Shown piece by piece: positions 31,277 to 42,965 of a stretch of DNA of 64,000 bases. Where the stretch lies: assembly GCA_030220185.1 (NCBI GenBank), contig JASPKZ010002338.1:846501-910500 (forward strand), given 5' to 3'. The notes under the pieces are model-generated. The model was not told the DNA's origin. It made no database searches and saw only the letters and a list, made by a program, of their open reading frames with translations. Positions within the stretch are counted from its first letter, which is position 1; the number at the start of each line of letters is the position of its first letter. A program made the translations under genes and the position numbers. The stretch comes from Diploptera punctata. Its lineage: Eukaryota > Arthropoda > Insecta > Blattodea > Blaberidae.

Positions 31277-33455
31277 TAAGATATTAAGGAGATTACGAGT
31301 ATTTGAGAATACATTTCTTAGGAAATGTTTTGGACTAAAAAGAGATGCACAGACAGGTGAATGGAGAAGACTACATAACAATGAACTTCATGGTCTTTAT
31401 AGGAAGCCAGTCATAATAAGAACAGTTAAGTCTCATGGACTGCTATGGACAAATACATTTTTATCTATTACGTAAGATATTAAGGAGATTACGAGTATTT
31501 GAGAATACATTTCTTAGGAAATGTTTTGGACTAAAAAGAGATGCACAGACAAGTGAATGGAGAAGACTACATAACAATGAACTTCATGGTCTTTATAGGA
31601 AGCCAGTCATAATAAGAACAGTTAAGTCTCATGGACTGCTATGGACAAATACATTTTTTATCTATTACGTAAGATATTAAGGAGATTACGAGTATTTGAG
31701 AATACATTTCTTAGGAAATGTTTTGGACTAAAAAGAGATGCACAGACAAGTGAATGGAGAAGACTACATAACAATGAACTTCATGGTCTTTATAGGAAGC
31801 CAGACATAATAAGAACAGTTAAGTCTCATAGACTGCTATGGACAAATACATTTTTATCTATTACGTAAGATATTAAGGAGATTATGAGTATTTGAGAATA
31901 CATTTCTTAGGAAATGTTTTGGACTAAAAAGAGATGAACAGACAGGTGAATGGAGAAGACTACATAACAATGAACTGCATGGTCTTTATAGGAAGCCAGA
32001 CATAATAAGAACAGTTAAGTCTCATAGACTGCGATGGACAAATACATTTTTAACTATTACGTAAGATATTAAGGAGATTATGAGTATTTGAGAATACATT
32101 TCTTAGGAAATGTTTTGGACTAAAAAGAGATGCACAGACAGGTGAATGGAGAAGACTACATAACAATGAACTTCATGGTCTTTATAGTAAGCCAGTCATA
32201 ATAAGAACAGTTAAGTCTCATAGACTGCGATGGACAAATACATTTTTATCTATTACGTAAGATATTAAGGAGATTATGAGTATTTGAGAATACATTTCTT
32301 AGGAAATGTTTTGGACTAAAAAGAGATGCACAGACAGGTGAATGGAGAAGACTACATAACAATGAACTTCATGGTCTTTATAGGAAGCCAGTCATAATAA
32401 GAACAGTTAAGTCTCATAGACTGCGATGGACAAATACATTTTTATCTATTACGTAAGATATTAAGGAGATTACGAGTATTTGAGAATACATTTCTTAGGA
32501 AATGTTTTGGACTAAAAAGAGATGAACAGACAGGTGAATGGAGAAGACTACATAACAATGAACTTCATGGTCTTTATAGGAAGCCAGTCATAATAAGAAC
32601 AGTTAAGTCTCATAGACTGCGATGGACAAATACATTTTTATCTATTACGTAAGATATTAAGGAGATTATGAGTATTTGAGAATACATTTCTTAGGAAATG
32701 TTTTGGACTAAAAAGAGATGAACAGACAGGTGAATGGAGAAGACTACATAACAATGAACTTCATGGTCTTTATAGTAAGCCAGTCATAATAAGAACAGTT
32801 AAGTCTCATAGACTGCGATGGACAAATACATTTTTATCTATTACGTAAGATATTAAGGAGATTATGAGTATTTGAGAATACATTTCTTAGGAAATGTTTT
32901 GGACTAAAAAGAGATGCACAGACAGGTGAATGGAGAAGACTACATAACAATGAACTTCATGGTCTTTATAGGAAGCCAGTCATAATAAGAACAGTTAAGT
33001 CTCATAGACTGCGATGGACAAATACATTTTTATCTATTACGTAAGATATTAAGGAGATTACGAGTATTTGAGAATACATTTCTTAGGAAATGTTTTGGAC
33101 TAAAAGAGATGAACAGACAGGTGAATGGAGAAGACTACATAACAATGAACTGCATGGTCTTTATAGGAAGCCAGACATAATAAAAACAGTTAAGTCTCGT
33201 AGACTGCGATGGACAGGACATGTGGCATGAATGGGGAATGAAAGACGTTTATGGAAGCTTCTTGTAGAAAACCAGAGGGAAAACCCCTAGTTGGTAGACC
33301 AAGAATGAAGGGTGGGAGAATACGTTCAACTATGATTTGAGGAAGTAGATTATACAGCGAATGATTGGAAAGCATTAACTCAGGATAGGGATGTATGGAG
33401 AGCTTATGTCCGCGTGGCCATGGACCTACGGGTTCGATAGTGCCAGTAAGTATAT
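31277..33455 (+). repeat. LINE-derived 196-bp tandem array ending in a LINE 3' terminus
   Basis: Ten units start at taagatattaagg (31277, 31473, 31670, 31866, 32062, 32258, 32454, 32650, 32846, 33042); spacing is 196 bp with one 197. Each unit is the LINE segment for the FENxxLRK to SHRLRW region plus a joining sequence acaaatacatttttatctat. The tenth unit runs on into the decayed rest of the LINE to the gatagtgccag terminus at 33436-33448. The 196-bp period shifts frame every unit. Confidence 0.95.
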
Positions 33456-33489
33456 AAGAGAAGTTCTGTTTATGGAATACAATTAGGCC

Positions 33490-33655
33490 TATAAAAAATA
33501 TGAAATTATTGTATTGTCACGGGTCCTTTACAAGTATACAAAATTTCAAGTCGATCCAATTATTTTAAGTGGGTGAAAAACGCGTTGAAAGATTCAGTTA
33601 CATAGATAGATAGATAGATAGATAGATACAGGTCAAGCTAATATGAAGCGTGTAA
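33490..33655 (+). repeat. interspersed repeat, LINE 3' tail type
   Basis: Second copy of the 8566-8712 repeat, with a longer (GATA)n run (five repeats of taga/gata) before caggtcaagctaatatgaag. Confidence 0.55.
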
Positions 33656-33708
33656 AAACGATTTATTTGTATTATGCTTTCATCCGCTTAGCACATTTTA
33701 TATTTTCT

Positions 33709-34205
33709 GTGGTCTGGAGGTAGCGTGCTGCTTTGTCATGCAGCGGGCTCGGGTTCGATCCCCGGTCGGGACAAATTTCCTGGGTGAGGTTTCTTTGGGG
33801 GGTTTTCCTGATATGTAAGAAAAATGTCAGAAAACTTTAAGGCCCAAATGGTGCCCGAGCATCATGTGGCGATCACAATCATCATCATTCATATGATGAT
33901 CTTGAAGATTTTCGGGCTGTCAGTCTCAAGACAACCCTTGAGGATGCCAGACGCAGTCTCTGGCGAAACGTCGGGGAACTACAAGCCTCACGACCACGGC
34001 CACAGCCCGGAAATCTTCTTCAAGATCATCATAGCAACTCCGGCCGTGAAAGTCTACGTGAATACATCGCCTTAAATTAAGTTTAGGATTAAAAACTGTC
34101 CTGCGCACCACTATCGTCATCATATCATCGTGGCGCCCCAACCTCAGAAGTGAGTTACAATTACGCCAAGGAACACCAGAAATGTCGAAGTGACAACCTG
34201 GGGCA
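33709..34205 (+). mobile_element. SINE family B interrupted by a foldback fragment
   Basis: Head tgtggtctggaggtagcgtg, body to about 33893, then an insertion (33894-34072), then the rest of the body from ttaaattaagtttaggatta to gtgacaacctggggcatt. Confidence 0.8.
33894..34072 (+). mobile_element. foldback fragment with hammerhead-like motif
   Basis: Nearly identical to one arm of the 56105-56700 foldback. At 33935-33976 it has CCC, TTGAGGA, hairpin GCCAGA/TCTGGC, GAAA, palindrome ACGT, C, then GGG pairing with CCC. The core begins T instead of C. Confidence 0.6.
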
Positions 34206-34311
34206 TTAAAATAAATGAATTTGTGATAGGCCTACATTTTCAATCATCAAAATTGTAGGTTATATATGCTGATACCTATCAGTGGCCGAATAATAATAAT
34301 TCGTCCGTCAA

Positions 34312-34610
34312 TAGTAATTCTGCCCGAGGGCAGGTCTTTCACTCCAATCATAGTATTTTCATGCTATGCTTTGCAGCTTTAGTAGGGAATTATAGGTGTG
34401 GTAGCTTGCCGTTGCTTCCCACACCGGTGAAGGATGATGATAATGATAAGGGTGATTATGATAGCCGGATGGTTTTCGGGGACCGTTGGGCCGTAAGCTT
34501 CCTGATATTTGTCTAGCAGATGAGGAAAAACCCCGAAAAAAACCTCACCCAGGAGCCTGTCCCGACCGGGAATCGAACCCGGGCCCGCTGTGTGACAAGG
34601 CAGCACGCTA

Positions 34611-34612
<2 letters not shown>
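34312..34612 (-). mobile_element. SINE family B
   Basis: The - strand copy's 5' tRNA head is cut short at the right (aaggcagcacgcta) and replaced by an (AAT)n tract (34612-34681). The tail contains ctgcccgagggcaggtcttt. Confidence 0.8.

Positions 34613-34681
<69 letters not shown>
34612..34681. repeat. (AAT)n microsatellite
   Basis: About 23 AAT units joined to a truncated SINE head. Confidence 0.9.
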
Positions 34682-34684
<3 letters not shown>

Positions 34685-34805
34685 TATTTTATTAGTTCTG
34701 AACACAAATTTAGGAAACTTATAGGCCCAAACGGTCCTCGAACATCTCTAATCCGACCGAACAAACGCTAACTGATAATTACGATATAAATATATAATTG
34801 TTCAG

Positions 34806-35060
34806 TACACCGCTGTGGTCTCGAGGTAGCGTGCTGCCTTGTTAAGCAGCGGGCCCGGGTTCGATCCCCGGTCGGGACAGTTTTTCTGGGTGAGGTTTTT
34901 ATCGGGGTTTTTCCTCACCTGTAAGACAAATGTCAGGAAAACTTTGAGGCTCAAACGGTCCCCGAAATCATATGGCCATCGCAATCATCATCATTCATAT
35001 TGATCTTAGGTTAAGCTTAGGATTATGGTCTCTCCTGGCGCACCATTATCATCATCATCA
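34806..35060 (+). mobile_element. SINE family B, 3'-truncated
   Basis: Head gctgtggtctcgaggtagcg with B box gggttcgatccccgg. The body stops after ctcctggcgcaccattatca and gives way to (ATC)n and the CCTAA-like stretch. Confidence 0.8.
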
Positions 35061-35069
35061 TCATCAGCC

Positions 35070-35215
35070 TAAACTGAACTAACCTAACCTAACCTATCTA
35101 AACCGAACCAAACCTAACCGAACCTAACCTAACCTATCTGAACCGAACCGAAACAACCGAACCTAACCGAACCTGACCTGACCTGACCTAAACTGACCTG
35201 ACCGAACCCAACGAA
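35070..35215. repeat. degenerate CCTAA (insect telomere-like) stretch
   Basis: Contains runs such as aacctaacctaaccta and variants aaccgaacc, aacctgacc. The insect telomere repeat is TTAGG (complement CCTAA). Only short perfect runs are present. An interstitial telomeric remnant or chance 5-bp simple repeat are both possible. Confidence 0.6.
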
Positions 35216-38140
35216 GGCCCGACCGTAATTACGAATATCGTGACCCGAAGTGCGAACCTCGTGACTCGAATTGCGAACCTCATGACCCGAACCGCGAACC
35301 TCGTGACCCTAAATACAACCAAGTGACACGAAATACGAACCTCGTGACTCCAATTACAAACCTCGTGACCCGAGCTACAAACCTCGTGACCCGAATTACC
35401 AACCTCGTGACCCGAATTACCAACCTCGTGACCCGAATTACGAACCTCGTGACCCAAAATAGCAACCTAGTGACCAGAATTACCAACCTCGTGACCAGAA
35501 TTACCAACCTTGTAAACCGATTTACGAACCTCGTGACCCGAATTAGGATCCACGTGACCCGAATTACGAACCTCGTGACCCGAAATACCAACCTAGTGAC
35601 CAGAATTACCAATCTCGTGACCAGAATTACTAACCTGGTGACCCGAATTACCAACCTCATGAGCCGAATTACCAACCTCGTGACCCCAATTACGAACATT
35701 GTGACCCAATTTACCAACCTCGTGACCCGAATAACGAAAATCGTGACACGGATTACCAACCTCGTGACCAGAATTACGAATCTCGTGACCCGATAAACGA
35801 ACCTCGTGATCCGAATTACCAACTTCGTGACCCCAATTACGAACCTCGCGACCCGAAATACCAACCTCTTGATCCGAATTACCAACCTCGTGACCAGAAT
35901 TGCCAACTTCGTAAACCGAATTCGAACCTCGTGACCCGAATTACCAACCTCGTGACCCCAATTACGAAACTCGCGACCTCGAATGCCAACCTCGTGACCC
36001 GAATTACCAACCTCGTTACTCGATTTACGAACCTCGTAACCTGAATAACGAACCTCGTGACCCGAATTACGAACCTCGTGACCTTAATTACCAACCTCGT
36101 CACCCGAATAACGAATCACGTGACCAGAATTACCAACCTCGTGATCCGGATTACGAACCTCGTAACCCGAATAACGAACCTCGTAACCCGAATAACGAAC
36201 CACGTGACCCGAATTACCAACATCGTGACCAGAATTACCAACCTCGTAACCAGAATAATTACCTCGTGATCCGATTTTCGAACCTCGTGACCCGAATTAC
36301 CAACCTTGTGACCCCAATTACTAGCCTCGTGACCCGAAATACGTACCTCGTGACCCGAATTACGATCCTCGTGACCCGAATTACCAATCTCGTGAGCCGA
36401 ATTACGAACCTCGTGACCCGAATAACGAACTCGTGACACGAGTAACGAACCTCGTGACCCGAATTACGAACTTCGTGACCCGAATTACGATCCTCGTGAC
36501 CCGAATTACCAATCTCGTGAGCCGAATTACGAACCTCGTGACCCGAATAACGAACTCGTGACACGAGTAACGAACCTCGTGACCCGAATTACGAACTTCG
36601 TGACCCGAATTACGATCCTCGTGACGCGAATTACGAACCTCGTAATCCGAATTACGAACCACGTGACCCGAATTAGGAACCTCGTGACTCGAAAAACGAA
36701 CCTCGTGACCCGATTTACGAACCTCGTGACCCGAATTACGAACCTCGTGACCCGAATTACGATCCTCGTGACCCGAATTACCAACCTCGTGAACCGAATT
36801 ATGAACCTCGTGACCCGAATAACGAACCTCGTGACACGAATAACGCACCTCGTGGCCCGAATTACGAACTTTGCGACCCGAATTACGAACCTCGTGATCC
36901 GAATTACGAACCTCGTGACACGAATTACTAACCTCGTGACCCGAAATACGAACCTCGTTACCCGAAATACGAACCTCGTGACCCGAATTACGAACCTCGT
37001 GACCCGAATTACGAACATCGTGACCCGAATTATGAACCTCGTGACCCGAATTACGAACTTCGTGACCCGAATTACGATCCTCGTGACGCGAATTACGAAC
37101 CTCGTAATCCGAATTACGAACCACGTGACCCGAATTAGGAACCTCGTGACTCGAAAAACGAACCTCGTGACCCGATTTACGAACCTCGTGACCCGAATTA
37201 CGAACCTCGTGACCCGAATTACGATCCTCGTGACCCGAATTACCAACCTCGTGAACCGAATTATGAACCTCGTGACCCGAATAACGAACCTCGTGACACG
37301 AATAACGCACCTCGTGGCCCGAATTACGAACTTTGCGACCCGAATTACGAACCTCGTGATCCGAATTACGAACCTCGTGACACGAATTACTAACCTCGTG
37401 ACCCGAAATACGAACCTCGTTACCCGAAATACGAACCTCGTGACCCGAATTACGAACCTCGTGACCCGAATTACGAACATCGTGACCCGAATTACGAACC
37501 TCGTGACCCGAATTACGATTCTCGTGACCCGAATTACCAACCTCGTGAACCGAATTACGAAACTCGTGATTCGAATAACGAACCTCGTGACACCAATAAC
37601 GAACCTTGTGACCCGAATTACGAACTTCGTGACCCGAATTACCAACCTCGTGACCCGAATTACGAACCTCGTGACCCGAATTACGACCCTCGTGACCCGA
37701 AATATGAACTTCGTTACCCGAATTACGAACTTCGTGACCCGAATTACCAACCTCGTGACCCGAATTACGAACCTCGTGACCAGAATTACGAACCTCGTGA
37801 CCCGAATTACTATCCTCGTGACCCGAATTACCAACCTCTTGAACCGAATTACGAACATCGTGACCCGAAAAACGAACCTCGTGACACGAATAACGAACCT
37901 CTTGACCCGAATTGCGAACCTCATGACCCGAATTACGAACTTCGTGACCCGAATTACGAACCTCGTGACCCGAATTACGAACATCGTAATCCGAATTACG
38001 AACCTCGTGACCCGAATTACGATTCTCGTGACCGGAAATACGAACCTCGTGGCCATAATTACGAACCACGTGGCCCCTAATTACGAACCACGTGGCCCCG
38101 AATTACGGTACCACGTGACCCCGAATTACGGTACCACGTG
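35216..38140. repeat. 21-bp minisatellite, block 1
   Basis: About 140 units of a 21-bp repeat (consensus cgtgacccgaattacgaacc plus t). Four of six frames lack stops in the consensus, giving spurious ORFs up to 555 codons on both strands. Unit variants (cgaattacc, cgaataacg, agaattacc) are organised in higher-order repeats: a 462-bp segment (22 units) is duplicated (for example 36611 and 37073), and a 126-bp segment recurs at about 36381 and 36507. The right end runs through cacgtgac variants into a SINE. Confidence 0.95.
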
Positions 38141-38145
38141 ACCCA

Positions 38146-38505
38146 GTGACTAGTTGTTATGCTCCTTGCCTCTGATTCCCAGGATCGCGGGTTCAAACCG
38201 GCCGGGATCGATTTAATTTCTTAGGACGGAAAATTCCAACGAGAAAGTCCTCCAGGAGGAATTTTTAGCCTTGGGTTCCGAGTCTGAAGATTTTCAGGCT
38301 CATAAAAGATCCTTAAGTCTGAATGAAGGAGCCTCTAAGCAACATTTACTGAATTTTTTTTCCTGGTAATACCTTGGTTGCCTGCTAGATGTCTCAATGG
38401 GTCGGTATGTTGACCGCATACCATTCATGACATCTTAGGGAAATAAACATAACTAAATTAAGTTAGTCTAGTAACTCCAAATATAGGAGAGGCTAAGGCT
38501 TGATA
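38146..38505 (+). mobile_element. SINE family C, 5'-truncated
   Basis: Starts within the head (agtgactagttgttatgctc), joined to the minisatellite at cccagtgac. B-box-like gggttcaaaccggcc, body to about 38505. Confidence 0.75.
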
Positions 38506-38713
38506 TTGGGCTGTTATATCGTTGTATATATATATATATATAATTCAGTATTGTTTTTGTTATTTACACAGGTATCCTCAATCAAAATATATCATTTTTT
38601 TCTTCCACACTTCCCGGTCTTGCGTATCTGCTCCTCTCACATTTTTCTTCTTCATTGTTGTCTTGAATTCCCTTTATCCACGTTGGGTTTGGTCTACCAA
38701 GTTATATTATTAA

Positions 38714-38940
38714 ATCTATATAATTAAATAAAAATAAAAAGTAAAGTTTTATATGATTTCATATTTATTATAATATAGGCTAAATTTGTAACAGCTGTTT
38801 CGGTACTTTGTACCTTCTTCAGACATGATTACAAATGAATTAATTTTGTTATTATATTTTGCACCTTCTTCAGACATGATCACAGATGAATGAATTTTGT
38901 TATTATAATAATGTCTGAAGAAGGTACAAAGTACCTGTAC
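38714..38940 (-). mobile_element. foldback/PLE-tail module, hammerhead-like
   Basis: Same family as 48056-48510. The - strand at about 38780-38840 has CTGAAGA, hairpin GGTAC/GTACC, GAAA, palindrome ACAGCTGT, T, then ACA pairing with TGT before the core. The core is intact. A second partial copy of the hairpin follows at about 38905-38935 (ctgaagaaggtacaaagtac). Confidence 0.6.
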
Positions 38941-39009
38941 GGTGTAGTTTGGATCTATATCGTCTGTATTGATTGCCTTAAATTAGTTTACTCTTGCTCG
39001 ATGTTATGA

Positions 39010-39577
39010 CACTCGTGACCCGAATTACGAACTTTGTGACCCGAATTACCATCCTCGTGACCCGATTTACCAACCTCGTTACCCGAATTACCAACCTCTA
39101 CCAACCTCGTTACCCGAATTACCAACCTCGTGACCCGATTTACAAACCTCGTGACCAGAATTACAAACATCGTGACCCGAATTACAAACCTCGTGACCCG
39201 AATTACCAACCTCGAGACCAGAATTACCAACCTCGTGACCAGAATTACCAACCTCGTGACCCGAATTACCAACCTCGAGACCAGAATTACCAACCTCGTG
39301 ACCCGAATTACCAACCTCGTGACCCGAATTACCAACTTCGTGACCCGAATTACCAACCTCGTGACCCGAATTACCAACCTCGTGACCCGAATTACCAACC
39401 TCATAACCAGATTTACCTACCAAGTGACCCGAGTTATGTCCTCTTGACCCGACTAACGAACCTCGTAACCCGAATTACGAACTTTGTGACCCGAATTAAG
39501 CACCTCGTGACCCGAATTACGAACTTCGTGACCCGAATTACGAACTTCGTGACCCGAATTACGAACCTCGTGACCCG
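39010..39577. repeat. 21-bp minisatellite, block 2, between 29-bp direct repeats
   Basis: About 27 units of the same 21-bp family, enriched in the cgaattaccaacct variant. Identical 29-bp sequences (beginning ttagtttactcttgctcgat) lie at 38983-39011 and 39578-39606, exactly bounding the block. Confidence 0.9.
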
Positions 39578-39606
39578 TTAGTTTACTCTTGCTCGATGTT
39601 ATGACA

Positions 39607-40385
39607 TGTACGATTATAGCTTAATACAAACAAGGAATAAAGAGAACCGATAAACATAACTAATTAAGAATAGCAGAGGTTCTGCGCGCTGGGCCCGTAT
39701 TTACGCAGACTTGCTTCATTTCGTAAACATGTGTTAGTATATAACAAACAATACTTTGATCTATACTTTACTGTACTTAACGTGGTATTTAACGAGACCG
39801 TGTGAGAGGAGATCAGAGGACACTAAATACTTAATAATTAATCACAATGATTAACTAAAATGGACTGTTTTTAATGTGAAAGCAGCCATATAAATCAAAT
39901 TAACAAAATAACGGCTGTAATGCAAAATTATCAAAACAATAATGAAGGTTAACATAATCAATAATAACTTTCTCCTTTAACAGTAATATTAATAAGCTCT
40001 TTCATACTTGACAACATTTGAATTATAGACACTCATGCAAAAACAATTCTTAGTTTCTTGTAAACTCAGCCTTAACAAAACATCTCTATCAAATCTTTCT
40101 TAGGAAGACTACCAGTCTATAGAAAGCCAGTACGCCGACTGCTCAAACCGAAGCCAGTCCCAACTTCTTCCACGAAGCCAGCCCACCGACTGCTTAACAT
40201 TCCGTGTCGCTGGGGACGGACATCCTCTTTCGCGCAGTACGTGCGCGCAGAGGAGTGGGAGAAGGGCGATTTCGGGAAACTAGCGGACACAAAAGGAAAA
40301 AGGATCGGGGAAACAGAGACGTAACAAGTCTCAACAGACATCGGGGCAACACAAAGGTCCAAAAATCACGCATACACGATACATA
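39607..40385. other. unassigned stretch upstream of the Ig exons
   Basis: Searched for the missing first half of the V-type Ig (Cys and Trp framework) and found none. About 40117-40340 is GC-richer with open frames on both strands but no recognisable domain. Confidence 0.4.
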
Positions 40386-40505
40386 CCGAAACAGCTGTTA
40401 CAAATTTATATTGTAATAAATATGAAAATCGCATAAAACTTTAAGTTTTATTTTTATTTAATTAAATAAATATGGATTTTCATCAAGTAAACGCTAAATC
40501 AATTG
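40386..40505 (+). mobile_element. foldback family fragment
   Basis: Starts at the GAAA-palindrome part (accgaaacagctgttacaaa) and continues as the tail of the module found inverted at 38714-38830. Together the two look like the arms of one foldback that was split by, or captured, the 38.9-40.4 kb sequence. Confidence 0.6.
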
Positions 40506-40738
40506 ATTATTATTAAATTGTTTGTATGTGAAACCAAGACAAAAGTCAGAAGTCTTACTTCTCATTTAGCAACATTTTGCAAGCTTAACTTTTAGCACAT
40601 AAAATCTATGTTCAAAAGACAACTGATATTGAATTTAATTGTTAATTATAATCTATTAAATCTAAATCTATATATGTTTGGAAATGTTTTAATAGGAACA
40701 TTGTTTAAGTAAGTTTATAAACATGAATTAATGTTCAG

Positions 40739-40961
40739 GGCACGCAAGTGTTTACATCTTATGAAGATGGATTCAATGCCACAGGAAACTACAAAGGTAG
40801 AATAAGTTTAGTGCCCCCTGATTCGCCATATGGGAAAGGTTCCATCAATCTCACCAACATCAGAGAATCTGATGGCGGTTGGTACGAATGCAGCGTGTTC
40901 TTCCCTAATAGAACTCCAAGCACCAGACCGAACGGCACATGGTTTCACCTTAATGTGGAAG
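40739..40961 (+). CDS. bdl: borderless/turtle-like Ig receptor, exon a: second half of V-type Ig1
   Basis: Cell-surface Ig-superfamily receptor of the turtle/borderless/IGSF9 family; family members act in axon and dendrite patterning and neuron-glia adhesion. The acceptor atgttcag precedes codon GGC (phase 0) and the donor is G|GTAAGT (phase 1). The 74 residues hold the diagnostic SINLTNIRESDGGWYEC stretch (second Ig cysteine), then NRT and NGTWFHLNV. Four N-glycosylation sequons are visible (NAT, NLT, NRT, NGT). The first cysteine and tryptophan of this domain must lie in an upstream exon that I cannot find. Identity as borderless rather than turtle rests on the domain order; certainty for the family is high, for the gene name moderate. 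Confidence 0.85.
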
Positions 40962-40999
40962 GTAAGTCATATTCTTATATTGTAGTTTATGTAGGGACG

Positions 41000-41861
41000 T
41001 TCGGGTAATGTGGACCCTTCTATTTGAGTGAACCCTATTGATATATTCTTTATTCGAACAGAAAATATTTTAACTTATTCCCCTCATTAACTTTGACGGG
41101 TCCAAGGCCAGTTTCTTTTATTCTTTGTGCGGAGAAGAATTTGTTTGTGATATTTATGAAAATTACCACTTTAAAAGTTTGGAAGCTAAGAATCAATTCT
41201 TAATTTCTGCTGTTGAATATTACAAATGTTGAAAAAACTCCTAAATATATTATATTATGTAGATGCTGTTTTAATATACTGGCGGATTTGGTTTGATATG
41301 TGACATGGTGATTGTATAAAATAATTAAACATAACAAAGGAATTCGGTTAATGTGGGCCCTCTATGAGGATCTGGGTCCACTTTACAGGAATACGTATAT
41401 TTTATCTGAAAAAAAAAACATTCACTTAATTAATTTTATTTAATATCCTTGTAATTTTACTAAACCCGAAGACCGTCGCTTTCTGCAGTTGAATGACGTG
41501 TCAATGTTATAATCAATAATTTTTCAAAAGATTAAATAAATATCAACGCTTTTAATTATGATCAGTCATAAATATTTTCAGATTAATCTGTGCCTGTCTG
41601 TGTAAATGAATAAAGTAAATAAACTTAAAATCTAAGGTGGACTCTGGGGTCCACTTTATCCGAATATGGAGGTTAAAGTGGACCTTTCCTGTAATGTAAA
41701 AAAATTTATAAATTATGATTATGTTTCCATATTTGAATAAAATAACGATGCTATTTCATAGTTACAACACTAATAATAATCAGTGTAATTAAATAAAATT
41801 CAAATCCCTTAATTAAAAGAAGAAATCAACAAATTCAAAACATGGGTCCAAATTACCCGAA
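41000..41861. mobile_element. TIR-bearing non-coding element in intron 1
   Basis: Left end ttcgggtaatgtggaccc and right end gggtccaaattacccgaa are near-perfect inverted repeats. Inside, variants recur (gttaatgtgggccc, gtccactttacaggaata, gtccactttatccgaata, aaagtggacc). No coding capacity. It starts only about 40 bp after the exon donor. A non-autonomous DNA transposon is the best guess. Confidence 0.6.
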
Positions 41862-42309
41862 GTTCCTCTATCAGTGTATCAAAGGTAGAGGATATTAAAA
41901 CCTTAATATAATAAAAATCATACCACCATTTTTCCATCTCCAAATTTGCCATGTCATTTGTTTGTTTTAGTTGTCAATACTCAAGTAGCTCAGCATATAA
42001 TATGACATTTTCTACTAAACTAACCAAAAGTATTTTATTTAACCGTTGTTAACACTTTATATTTGATGCATTGGTTGATAAAGTATACTTTTGTTCAACT
42101 TATTACCTAAGTTAATATAAGTAGCCTGTGTTTGGTAATGTTTGAAATATGCCCTACATATTTTTTAATTACAACATAGTTTGGCTCGAAGATAATAATT
42201 ACTTCCTAGATACCAAAGTTAGAGGATATGAGTGCCAACAACAGAGGATATGGAGGGAATCAATGATAATTAGTAACAAATGTAACAAATTCGTTACATT
42301 TATAAATAC
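41862..42309. other. intronic AT-rich stretch
   Basis: Searched for an exon for a second Ig domain between 40962 and 44084 and saw no C...W...C framework. Nothing recognised here. Confidence 0.4.
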
Positions 42310-42965
42310 TAGGGTATTACTAAGGGACAACACGCACACACTATTGAGTTACACTAAGAAATTAGGGCTGGAAGTAAATATCAATAAAACTAAATATATG
42401 GTCACACGTAGAAATTCATTATATAATGGAAATGGACAGCTAATGACAAATGAGGGAAATTTTGAGGAAGTAGCTGAATTCAAATACCTAGGAACAATAA
42501 TCACAAATAGGAATGAGATGCACAAAGAAATTAAACATAGGCTCAATTCTGGAAATGCATGCTATTATGCATTGCAGAGACTCTTGATGTCCCAACTCCT
42601 TTCAAAAATTGTTAAACTGAAAATATATAAAACTATTATTCTACCAGTTATATTATATGGATGCGAAACATGGACTCTTACTTTAAGGGAGGAAAGGAGA
42701 TTACAAGTATTTGAGAATAAAGTACTTAGGAAAGTTTTTGGACCAAAGAGAGATGAACAGACAGGTGAATGGAGAATACTAGATAACAGTGAACTACATG
42801 GTCTTTATAGGAAGCCAGATATAATAAGAAGAGTTAAGTCTCGTAGACTGCGATGGACAGGACATGTGGCACGTATGGGGAATGAAAGACTTGCATGGAA
42901 GCTTCTTGTAGGAAAGCCAGAGGGAAAACGCCCAGTTGGTAGATCTAGAATGAGGTGGGATGATG
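42310..42965 (+). mobile_element. RTE-like LINE fragment, 3'-truncated
   Basis: The longest intact frame of this family here in + orientation (THTLLSYTKKLGLEVNINKT through KYLGTIITNRNEMHKEI to GKRPVGRSRMRW). It stops abruptly at aatgaggtgggat where a perfect hairpin begins, so the LINE's own 3' end is missing. Confidence 0.85.

Noticed and set aside
36402..38069. 555- and 509-codon ORFs on the - strand and a 527-codon ORF on the + strand
   Set aside because: All are readings of the 21-bp minisatellite, which has no stop in four frames of its consensus. There is no domain, no codon-use signal, and opposite strands are open at once.
35216..39577. CRISPR-like regular repeats
   Set aside because: The 21-bp units are contiguous with no unique spacers, and the context is a eukaryotic genome.
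40117..40416. Upstream exon of the Ig gene
   Set aside because: Open frames are present but without the Cys/Trp framework of a V-type Ig and without a phase-0 donor joining exon a.
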